Positions 8,011 to 15,660 of a stretch of 64,000 bases of DNA are shown one piece after another. The first letter of the stretch is position 1; the number at the start of each line of letters is the position of its first letter. Under the pieces are notes generated by a model, which worked only from the letters and a program-made list of their open reading frames with translations, was not told the DNA's origin and searched no databases. Origin of the DNA: Gimesia algae (lineage in GTDB: Bacteria > Planctomycetota > Planctomycetia > Planctomycetales > Planctomycetaceae); NCBI RefSeq assembly GCF_007746795.1, contig NZ_CP036343.1, positions 4,253,357 through 4,317,356 on the forward strand, given 5' to 3'. The position numbers and the translations under genes are program-made.

Positions 8011-8048
8011 AAAAAATAAAACGCACATCAGATTAGAAATCCTGTGCG
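8011..8048 (-). terminator. Rho-independent terminator, minus strand
   Basis: On the minus strand CGCACA and TGTGCG form a 6-bp stem, with a weaker inner ATT/AAT pairing, followed by TTTTATTTTTT. It lies just after the stop of the small frame at 8057-8203 and would end a leftward transcript from the methyltransferase region. Confidence 0.55.
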
Positions 8049-8056
8049 TGCAGCTT

Positions 8057-8203
8057 CTATTGTATTTTTTGACCAACATATACCCGCTTAGCGGGGCTGA
8101 TTGTGATATGTGAATTAAGGGACATTGATCTCAAGACATCGTCCAGCTCTTTATGCGGGAAGTCTTCGATAAAAACGTCAAGGGGGAGTGGTGGTAGGCT
8201 CAT
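8057..8203 (-). CDS. Small ORF of 48 residues, unknown
   Basis: ATG at 8203 to TAG at 8057-8059 encodes a 48-residue acidic then basic peptide (MSLPPLPLDVFIEDFPHKEL...). There is no clear ribosome binding site. In its favour are a sensible composition and a terminator-like hairpin with a T-run immediately downstream on the same strand. It could also be a leftover of a longer phage gene. Confidence 0.35.
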   Translation of the reverse strand: MSLPPLPLDVFIEDFPHKELDDVLRSMSLNSHITISPAKRVYVGQKIQ

Positions 8204-8437
8204 TGAGATTCATCCTGAATACATGTGGGTGAGCTAAGAACATCTGTTCTATTCCGCGGCTTAGCATACAAGATACTGTATATAGCCACCCGATCATATT
8301 ACCATATTTTGTGCTTTTTGCAATGAAATTAATTCTTAGTGCTATACGTACAGTTCGCAAATCGTTTTCATAAAACGGCTTGTGGAATTAATCTTTTCCT
8401 AGGATTTCCATTTTCCAGGCTGAACAAGGCGGCATGG

Positions 8438-8713
8438 TTACCGCGTTTTTCGTTTACGGTAACCGCTGGGCCATCGTCCACAGATTTGATAAACCGGTGC
8501 ATTCGTGGAACGTCCATATCGCCCCGCTCTCGGGCTTTTGGGTATAAGGCGGGGCCAGTCGGCTTTCACCGGCGGCCGGAATTTCAGCAGTGCTTTCAGC
8601 AGTTCCCGTGCGATGCGTTCCACCTGTTCGACGGTCTTTCTGAACTCGTCAAACTGAGCCACCACATCCGCGTGACTCGACTCGAAACTATCACAGATAA
8701 TAATCGTGGTCAC
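8438..8713 (-). CDS. Small protein encoded after the DNA methyltransferase fragment
   Basis: This is a 91-residue frame starting with GTG at 8713, preceded by AGGAG at good spacing and 11 bp after the methyltransferase stop. The two are probably co-transcribed. Residues 10-50 form an amphipathic helix (FDEFRKTVEQVERIARELLK). The C-terminal third is basic and low in structure and may be out of the original frame. There is no known domain. Its position after a phage-type methyltransferase suggests a prophage remnant. Confidence 0.5.
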   Translation of the reverse strand: MTTIIICDSFESSHADVVAQFDEFRKTVEQVERIARELLKALLKFRPPVKADWPRLIPKSPRAGRYGRSTNAPVYQICGRWPSGYRKRKTR

Positions 8714-8724
8714 TGGGCTTGCTC

Positions 8725-9483
8725 CTAAAACAGTGATTTCTTAGCCAGGTGGTTTACAGCCTGTTCACACCACTGTTTCTCAATCTCAATCCCAATAAAC
8801 AGCCGGCCATGATCTCTGCAGGCCTGGGCCAGCATCATTGAACCGCTGAAACAGTCCAGGACGGTGTCCCCCTCGCGGGTGCTGGTTAAAATGATATGTT
8901 CCAGCATTTTCAGCGGCTTCTGACAGGGGTGTTTGTGCTTGGATGGTTTGACGGTTGCAAAATCCCAGACATCGGTAAAAGGTCGACGTGGGGTAGCGTT
9001 GAAGGGGCGGCGTAACTGTTCGTATTCGGCCTTCCGTTTTTCATACTCTGATTTTAATTCCGAGTAGTGCCGTTCAAAGCAATGGGGGAATACCTCTTGC
9101 AGACGCTCGTAAAAAATGATCGTCGGAACGTTGAAACCCTTCTCCCAGTTGGAACAGGCCCCGCCGTGGTTCACCTTGCCATAGGCTCCCACCGCGGCGG
9201 TGAGATCTATCTTGGTCAGGCCGTGTTGTTCTCTCACCTGGGTGATGTATTTCCCGAACACCTCCCGCGCGGCTTCATCGCATTTTTGACGGTAGCCAGC
9301 CGGGGCGCTCGCGTCGGCCCGATCGTTGATTTGCTCGGCAAAGATGATGCATTCCGTTTGTGGAAAATAACCCCTCAGCGCGGCCTTGTCGGCCCCGTTA
9401 TGTTTACCGGCAGCTTTCCGCCAGGTAATCCGATTGAGAACGTTAAATCGCTTTCTGATTTCCCCCTCGACTCCCCAGGACAT
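8725..9483 (-). CDS. Phage-type DNA methyltransferase, 5'-truncated (motif IV missing)
   Basis: The C-terminal 250 residues match the N6/N4 adenine-type methylase family found in phages. The signature RFNVLNRITWRK comes first, then PQTECIIFAEQ, a helix-turn-helix-like insert, TDVWDF, HPCQKPLKMLEHI, and the SAM-binding motif I VLDCFSGS with FIGIE after it. In this class the catalytic DPPY motif precedes these parts, and it is absent. The frame stays open upstream to 9822, but that extension is unrelated, includes the hairpin repeat at 9703-9721, and has no DPPY. I therefore begin at the ATG at 9483. The product could bind SAM or DNA but should not methylate. It is best read as a decayed prophage gene. 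Confidence 0.75.
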   Translation of the reverse strand: MSWGVEGEIRKRFNVLNRITWRKAAGKHNGADKAALRGYFPQTECIIFAEQINDRADASAPAGYRQKCDEAAREVFGKYITQVREQHGLTKIDLTAAVGAYGKVNHGGACSNWEKGFNVPTIIFYERLQEVFPHCFERHYSELKSEYEKRKAEYEQLRRPFNATPRRPFTDVWDFATVKPSKHKHPCQKPLKMLEHIILTSTREGDTVLDCFSGSMMLAQACRDHGRLFIGIEIEKQWCEQAVNHLAKKSLF

Positions 9484-9702
9484 CTGCGGCGTTCTTCGAA
9501 TTGATCGGACACGAACTTGAGAAACGACGTGTTTGTATTCGGAAGACTCCACACTGTCCCGCAGCCGATTTGCGGAATCACAGAGGGACTCCTCAAACCC
9601 TTTCTCACTCTTTTGGGGGGCTGCTTTTTTCTTCGCTATAAAGGTTCCCTGGTGTTGGTTATTAATGGTGTTTGCAGATGTCTGTCGAGTGTTGTTTTCT
9701 GA

Positions 9703-9721
9703 CTGTTGGTCAAGCCAACAG
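9703..9721. repeat. Short palindromic hairpin repeat, copy 2
   Basis: Stem CTGTTGG/CCAACAG, loop TCAAG. It is the same family as 2862-2880, with one stem pair changed from C-G to T-A so that pairing is kept. Confidence 0.55.
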
Positions 9722-9918
9722 TGCCACCCGACGAACAGGATTGGGGCAAGACAACAGTACCACCCGGACTTTGAGATCACGGAAGGTTCGAATTTTGACT
9801 CCCGCGAAAGGCACACAAACATACGCGTTGCCGGGCGATCTGGCAGACGATATCTGCATGTTCATCAAGAATTCACATACTAACACCGTGATATCGTTTA
9901 ACCTGTTGATTTCAGTCG

Positions 9919-10013
9919 TTAGACTGTGTCCCATTATACAATAGCGTCACCATGAGAGTTCGACCCGAGTAGCGTTGATTGCGAGGCGCTATGTTTCAAT
10001 GTGATGCGATCTC
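9919..10013 (-). repeat. Dispersed 95-bp hairpin repeat, copy B (diverged)
   Basis: The ends TTAGACTGTGTCC and TGATGCGATCT match the family in reverse orientation relative to copy A. The internal arms TAGCGTCACC and GAGGCGCTA are diverged and pair imperfectly. It ends 112 bp upstream of the CehA/McbA gene. Confidence 0.75.
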
Positions 10014-10125
10014 GGGTAGAGTTGATAATCAGACCTGCCGGGGACCCACTGCCGGGAAATACGAAAACCGCTTTTTGTCCTGCCAACTTTAAAATCATAA
10101 TCCCACCACCAAAGGAGTCCAGCAA

Positions 10126-12141
10126 ATGGACCTGCGTCATATCAGAACACTGATTCTGCTCACAGTCTGTGGAATTGCAAATCTCACCAGTCCCCTGGAA
10201 GCCTCTCTGAAACCGATCTTGATCGATGCTGAGTCACATGAGATTAAAGGAAAAGTTACGTATAGTAAAACGTTTTCTGCCACTGTCAATCCGACCGAGT
10301 ATGCCCTGCTCTTCGATCAGGATCTGCAAAAACAAAGTTCCGGCGGATACTGGAACGTGCACATCAATGGCAAACTGCTGGGACGACTGGAAGCACATAC
10401 GCCCCAGCTCGGTGCAGACAAAAAACATGATGGGTTTCACCGTATCGGTTTAGCGGTGCCGGCAAAGATTCTCAAAGAGGGCGAAAACAGTCTGACGATC
10501 ACAGGCCGGGGACAGCCTGCGGTCTTACGCAATTTTGTCCTGGAGCCCCACCCGCTGAAACAGGCACTCCAACTGGAGGCTGTGACCGTGCAGGTGAATA
10601 CACCAGAGGGACAGCCCGTTCCTGCCCGCATCACCGTGGTGAACCAGCGTGGGCAACTCGCCAAACTTTACCATGCCCGTCAGCCGACCACCGCCGTCCG
10701 ACCGGGAATCCTCTATACTCTGGGAACCGGTGATACATTCGAGTTGCCTCCGGGAAAGTATACCCTGTATGCAACACGCGGCATGGAATGGGGCGTAGCC
10801 AGGCAGCCGATCGTCGTCGAGAACAACCAGCCCCAGAATCAGACGCTGGTCATTGCACACGAAGTTGACACAACCGGCTTTCTCGCTTGCGACAGTCATA
10901 TTCATACTTTACCTGGCAGCGGTCACGGAAATGCCACGTTCGAGGAACGTATGATTACGATCGCCGGCGAAGGCATTGAAGTCGCGGTTGCCACCGATCA
11001 CAATCACATTTCTGATTACACGCCCTATCAAAAGGCTGCGGGGACTCAAACGCATTTCCATTCGATTTCCGGTGATGAAGTCACAACCCACAATGGTCAT
11101 TTTACTGCATTCCCATTTGATCCTGCGCAGGCAGTTCCCGGCGGTGTGAAGGGGAGGAATCCACTGTTTCTGAAAAATGACAACTGGGACGAGTTGATCG
11201 CCGACATGCGGAAAAAAGGGGCAGAAGTAATCATCTTGAACCATCCCTATTGGCCTTCCATTCTGAAAGGCCCCTTCGGACGATTTCACTTCAATCGCAG
11301 CACCGGGAAGCGGAGCGAGGGACCTGCGTTTAATTTCAACGGCTATGAAGTGGTACAGCCGGCAAATGAAACCCCTGATTTTTTCTATGCTCTCGAAGAC
11401 TGGATGTCACTGCTCAATCGCGGATTAAAACTCACCGCCGTTGGGGCCACTGATTCTCACACAGTCAACGATCCCGTCGGCCAGGCGCGCACCTATCTTC
11501 AGAGTCATACCGACGACGTCTCTCAAATCGATCGCAAAGACGTCTATCGTGCATTTACAGAAGGCCGGGCAACAGCGGCTGCAGGTATTTTTGCCAACCT
11601 GAAACTAAACGGACAATTTGGCATGGGAGACCTGGTTCCTGCGGAAGGACTCACGGACAAGAGTAAAAACCAACGCTCAAAGTTGACTGCCACCTTACGC
11701 GTCGCTGCGCCAGCATGGGTTCGTCCGCGCGAAGCGATGATCTATGTCAATGGAAGGCAGGTCGCACAGAAAACCATTCATTCCACGCTTAATCAGCCCA
11801 CTGATCAGACGCTTGATTTTTTGATTGAATTACCTCCACATGATGCTTACATTGTTGCATTTGTACTAGGGGATGGTATTACACTGCCAGGTTGGACCAC
11901 CTACGGGAAGGCTACTCAGGCAATCACAAACCCGATCTTCATGGATGTAGATGGCGATACCAAATATGATGCACCCCGTGCTACCGCAAAAAGGCTGATC
12001 GCCGATTATAGAAACAAGCATGAGAAGCTCACACCGGCTCTGCAAAAAACGCTGCTCGAATCCGAAACGATAAAAGCAGACCCAGCCGTCCTGCTGCATG
12101 TCAAAGATCTGCTCAAAGTACAGGCCGATCCACAACCATAA
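10126..12141 (+). CDS. CehA/McbA family metallohydrolase (PHP domain), secreted
   Basis: This is a 671-residue protein with a signal peptide of about 26 residues. The ATG is preceded by AAAGGAG at 10111-10117, which fixes the start. The first 240 residues are beta-rich, with a galactose-binding-like region and a carboxypeptidase-regulatory-like region. The PHP domain follows at about residues 250-500, with metal ligands in DSHIHTLPGSGH, ATDHNH, SGDEVTTHNGH, NHPYW and GATDSH. This set is typical of the CehA/McbA group. Members include phosphoesterases and carbaryl hydrolase, but most are uncharacterised. It is expected to be a periplasmic hydrolase with a multinuclear metal site; the substrate is unknown. 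It stands alone between repeat B and the exporter operon, which runs the other way. Confidence 0.88.
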   Translation: MDLRHIRTLILLTVCGIANLTSPLEASLKPILIDAESHEIKGKVTYSKTFSATVNPTEYALLFDQDLQKQSSGGYWNVHINGKLLGRLEAHTPQLGADKKHDGFHRIGLAVPAKILKEGENSLTITGRGQPAVLRNFVLEPHPLKQALQLEAVTVQVNTPEGQPVPARITVVNQRGQLAKLYHARQPTTAVRPGILYTLGTGDTFELPPGKYTLYATRGMEWGVARQPIVVENNQPQNQTLVIAHEVDTTGFLACDSHIHTLPGSGHGNATFEERMITIAGEGIEVAVATDHNHISDYTPYQKAAGTQTHFHSISGDEVTTHNGHFTAFPFDPAQAVPGGVKGRNPLFLKNDNWDELIADMRKKGAEVIILNHPYWPSILKGPFGRFHFNRSTGKRSEGPAFNFNGYEVVQPANETPDFFYALEDWMSLLNRGLKLTAVGATDSHTVNDPVGQARTYLQSHTDDVSQIDRKDVYRAFTEGRATAAAGIFANLKLNGQFGMGDLVPAEGLTDKSKNQRSKLTATLRVAAPAWVRPREAMIYVNGRQVAQKTIHSTLNQPTDQTLDFLIELPPHDAYIVAFVLGDGITLPGWTTYGKATQAITNPIFMDVDGDTKYDAPRATAKRLIADYRNKHEKLTPALQKTLLESETIKADPAVLLHVKDLLKVQADPQP

Positions 12142-12293
12142 TGACATTAGATTCAGTCTTATGAATGTCATCAACTGTGGGGGTACGTCAAGCCTGCCTA
12201 CTGGAAAGACCAGTCCTTTACAACACTCCGCAACACAGCAGAAAGACAGATCAGAAACACATCGAAACTGTTTTACATGCTGATCGCTTCGGT

Positions 12294-13967
12294 TTACTCT
12301 TGAATGAATTCTGGAATCTGATCCTCAGCCAATGCAGCTCTATAATCGGCTTGTTCTCTGAAATATAACAGCTTTGCGTCCACTGCTTTTTCAGCAGATT
12401 CCACAGCATACTGTTCGCGTAATGTCACTTTTAACAGGTCTGACAAACCTTCTTCGAAGTTACGACGTTCCCTGCGTGCCAGATCTTCCGCATAGCCGAC
12501 AGCCTGTTCAGCCTGCTGCGCCTGTTTATATGCACCGATCAGACCTGCATATGCGAATTCGACTTCGGCGACAATTTTTTCTTCTGTCAGTTTTCTCTTA
12601 GCGCTGAGCTGCGAGATTTTCCCGCTCACTTTCTGTATTTTTCCGCGTGCCTTGCGGCGTTCTAATGGAACTTCCATCAAAAGCAATGCATCCAGTTCAA
12701 AAGGCCCTTTATCGTTCTTAGGACTGGTACGGTACCCAACATCCTGAGAGGCCGCCATGACTAAATCGACTGACGGGAGACAGTCATTTTGTGCCTCAGA
12801 ATGGTCAATGTCCAATTGACGCTGCAGGAGATTGATCGCATAAATCTCCGGTCGCTGCTCCAATGCAAGTTGTGCATCTAAGGCAACCCGTTCCGCGTCG
12901 ATGGATTCCAACTCCGGGAATGGTGGTAGAAGTTCGGGCCCTGGAATCACCGGCGCGCCGTTGGCATCCCGAAAATACAGGGAAAGCTTCACTGCTGTCT
13001 GCTGCAGCTTTCGCTCCGCGAAAGCCCGTTTGCCGGAACGTTCTGCAACCAGTCGCAGGTTATCAGTCAACTCAGGTGGATCCAGAAAACCATTCTCAAC
13101 CTGACTGCGAATCCGATCAGTACGATCTTCAGCCAGTTTGAGTATGCGATCTGCAATAACCAGCTTTGCTCCTGCTGCCACCCAATCCCAGTAGGCGTAT
13201 GCGCCTTCCTGTACGAAGCTGATCAGCTGAGCCTGGATATCCGGCTCGACGGCCTGCACTCCAAAAGTGGAACGCCACAAAGCAGCCCGTCGCGCATCGA
13301 TATCACGATTTCGTGAAAGGGGAACTGAAAACCCTGCTTTAAATTCCCCCCCTTCATTCGTCTGACGTTCCAGATACCAGGGTTGAAAACTCCCCCGTCC
13401 GACACGATAACCGGCAAAGACTTCTCCCCCTTGATATAGAGGCTGAATCACACCGATATGCTGACGATAGGTTTTGTAATAGCCCATCGGTCCATTCTCT
13501 GTACCGGCCTTCAATTTTCGGTCGAATTCACCCAGAGTCTCCAATCGTTCTCCGGACGCCACTTCACGTGAGTAGAGGGCTGCCTCCAACAGAGGATAAC
13601 TCTGATAAACCGAATTGATCACATCTTCCAGTTCAATCCCCTGTTCATTGGGAGTGAAGTTCTCATCCGGCAAAGGTGGAATTTGTGGGATTGCAAATGT
13701 CTCAGCATTAATTGAATCCGTAGAAACCTGTTCTACCACAGATAGCGGGGCAGTGTTTTCCAGGACTCCGGGATTCCTCAATTCTTCCGACTCATGATAG
13801 GCTGTCGCAAGGAGCTGGGATTTTTCAGGTTCAACTACTGAGGAATCGGAGAGAGAAATTCGAGCAGTAGCATTCATCGGTTCCGGCGCATGTTGAGACA
13901 GGCTCTGCCTGTAATTGGCACAACCTACCAGGCTGAAAGCGATGATCACGATCAAAACTCGAAACAT
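12294..13967 (-). CDS. TolC-family outer membrane efflux lipoprotein
   Basis: This is a 557-residue protein. The frame opens at a TTG at 13982, but the ATG at 13967 starts a proper lipoprotein signal with the lipobox LVGC followed by a polar stretch, so I use it. The body has long alternating helices with heptad-like repeats (for example around the segments GYRVGRG, LAEDRTDRIRSQVENG and KRKLTEEKIVAEVEFAYAG) as in TolC/OprM channels. It is the third gene of a leftward set after the ABC and HlyD-like genes, about 210 bp downstream. In function it should be the outer membrane exit duct for the substrate moved by those partners. Confidence 0.85.
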   Translation of the reverse strand: MFRVLIVIIAFSLVGCANYRQSLSQHAPEPMNATARISLSDSSVVEPEKSQLLATAYHESEELRNPGVLENTAPLSVVEQVSTDSINAETFAIPQIPPLPDENFTPNEQGIELEDVINSVYQSYPLLEAALYSREVASGERLETLGEFDRKLKAGTENGPMGYYKTYRQHIGVIQPLYQGGEVFAGYRVGRGSFQPWYLERQTNEGGEFKAGFSVPLSRNRDIDARRAALWRSTFGVQAVEPDIQAQLISFVQEGAYAYWDWVAAGAKLVIADRILKLAEDRTDRIRSQVENGFLDPPELTDNLRLVAERSGKRAFAERKLQQTAVKLSLYFRDANGAPVIPGPELLPPFPELESIDAERVALDAQLALEQRPEIYAINLLQRQLDIDHSEAQNDCLPSVDLVMAASQDVGYRTSPKNDKGPFELDALLLMEVPLERRKARGKIQKVSGKISQLSAKRKLTEEKIVAEVEFAYAGLIGAYKQAQQAEQAVGYAEDLARRERRNFEEGLSDLLKVTLREQYAVESAEKAVDAKLLYFREQADYRAALAEDQIPEFIQE

Positions 13968-14175
13968 TATTTCACAACTCAATGGGCGGGTTATATATTG
14001 TCCGAATCAATGATGCTGCCACTACAATCGATACGACGGTTATTATTTACAAATTCGTCATAACACAAACAACTAATTGACCAGAAGTTGGGGCGCAGTC
14101 ATTTTCTCTGAAGATCATCTCGAGTCTTTCGCAAGACACAACGAAGGCCGCAAACTCACCGCAGTCTCCCCCACC

Positions 14176-15660
14176 TCACTTTGGTAGTTTGGGAGGTTTG
14201 TTTTTGTTGTATTTCTGGCCTGGCTCCTGTACCGAAACCGCGGGTGGGAAACCATTCAGTTTTCGCCAAACCTCGTACCAGAGTGGAACCTGATTCAACA
14301 GTACCCAGGCATTCGCGCGTACACCCTGGCGTAGAAATCGATCCTGAGGCCAGGGTTTGTCTTTGGGGTCAGGTCGGATCAGGATTCGAAATTTTCCGAG
14401 CCCATTATCAATGGAATCCACAGAGACAACCTGTCCACCAAATGTTCCCACCGCGACGGAAGGCCAGCCTGAAAACTGCACAGCTGGCCAGCCCTCAAAC
14501 TGCAAACGCACGTGTCGCCCCGGTTGAACCAGTGGAGCGTCATTTCCATCAAGCCAGATTTGCACAGAACGGTCTTTCGTAAATGGGACGATCGTACAAA
14601 TCGGGTCTCCCTGCTTCAGGATGGCAGTACCCAGATTGGGAGTAATCTGCACGATGTAACCATTGAAGGGAGCCTTAATCACCTGACTTTCCTGACGTGA
14701 AACTTTGACCTGCATATCCAGCAGTTCCTTCTCGACTTTATTCAGCTCCTGTTGTGATTTGGCAATATCACTCTCTGCTTTGGAAACATCACCATTTGCT
14801 TTTCGTAACATGGCTTTGGTCTTGTCGATCTCAGCCTGTGCTTTCTCCACTTTGGCAGTTCGCTCACTTTGTTTGCCTGACAACTCATCTTTTGCCGCGC
14901 CATAATAGAACTCTGCGCCCCTGGCTTTGCTGGTTGCTTCTTTCAATTTTCGATTGACTTCCTGCAGCTTCTGCAATGAAATATTATTTTCTGCCTGCAG
15001 AGTTTTCATACGCTCATACTCCGCCTGCAGCTGCGGTAATGCTGCATTGTATTCTGCCAGCTTCTGCTGTTCTGCTTGAACTTTCTTGGCGGCCATTTCA
15101 ATATAAGCATTCTGCGCACTAACCGTTTCACGCTTGACCGTTTCAAAAGCCTGAACCTGTGCCTGATAAGATTCCACAATCGTTTTTGCTGCTTCTAGTG
15201 CCCGCTGATTTGCTTCCAGATGTTGTTTGGCAGCAGACAACGCCTGTTGGGTATTCATGACCTGTAGATCCAGGCGTGCAGAGTAGGATTCATCGAGATC
15301 ACGGATCTCGGCAATGACCTGTCCTTTTTTAACCAGGGCATTCTCAAAGATCTGATCCCCCCAGCGTGCAATGCGGCCTTTGATTGTCGCCTGGATGACC
15401 TGTTGTCTCTGGTCTGGAGAATAGGCTAAGACATTGCCCGTGCCCTTCACCGACTGCTGCCACGGTGCAAAAACCATGACAGTAATCGTTAAAGCAAGGA
15501 TTGCGAACAATACTTTGGCAATCTTACGTGCCAGACGTGATGAGCGCGCCAGCCTTAAAGCAGGCATACTCGATTCACTGTATGCCACAGGGCTCAGTAA
15601 CGACCACCGATTGTTTTTTGAATGCGATGCCGTGGAATCAAGTGCTTTCTTACCTGGCAT
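14176..15660 (-). CDS. HlyD-family periplasmic adaptor of a type I secretion-like exporter
   Basis: This is a 494-residue protein. The start is the ATG at 15660, with GGGGAG six bases upstream. It overlaps the end of the ABC gene by 11 bp, which implies translational coupling. A cytoplasmic head of about 50 residues precedes a single membrane segment (IAKVLFAILALTITVMVFAP). A lipoyl half-motif follows (VIQATIKGRIARW). A long coiled coil spans roughly residues 110-325, and the second half has the beta-barrel regions (KAPFNGYIVQITPNLG, LQFEGWPAVQFSG). This is the standard bridge between an inner-membrane exporter and TolC. It ends in a basic, lysine-rich tail. Confidence 0.88.
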   Translation of the reverse strand: MPGKKALDSTASHSKNNRWSLLSPVAYSESSMPALRLARSSRLARKIAKVLFAILALTITVMVFAPWQQSVKGTGNVLAYSPDQRQQVIQATIKGRIARWGDQIFENALVKKGQVIAEIRDLDESYSARLDLQVMNTQQALSAAKQHLEANQRALEAAKTIVESYQAQVQAFETVKRETVSAQNAYIEMAAKKVQAEQQKLAEYNAALPQLQAEYERMKTLQAENNISLQKLQEVNRKLKEATSKARGAEFYYGAAKDELSGKQSERTAKVEKAQAEIDKTKAMLRKANGDVSKAESDIAKSQQELNKVEKELLDMQVKVSRQESQVIKAPFNGYIVQITPNLGTAILKQGDPICTIVPFTKDRSVQIWLDGNDAPLVQPGRHVRLQFEGWPAVQFSGWPSVAVGTFGGQVVSVDSIDNGLGKFRILIRPDPKDKPWPQDRFLRQGVRANAWVLLNQVPLWYEVWRKLNGFPPAVSVQEPGQKYNKNKPPKLPK

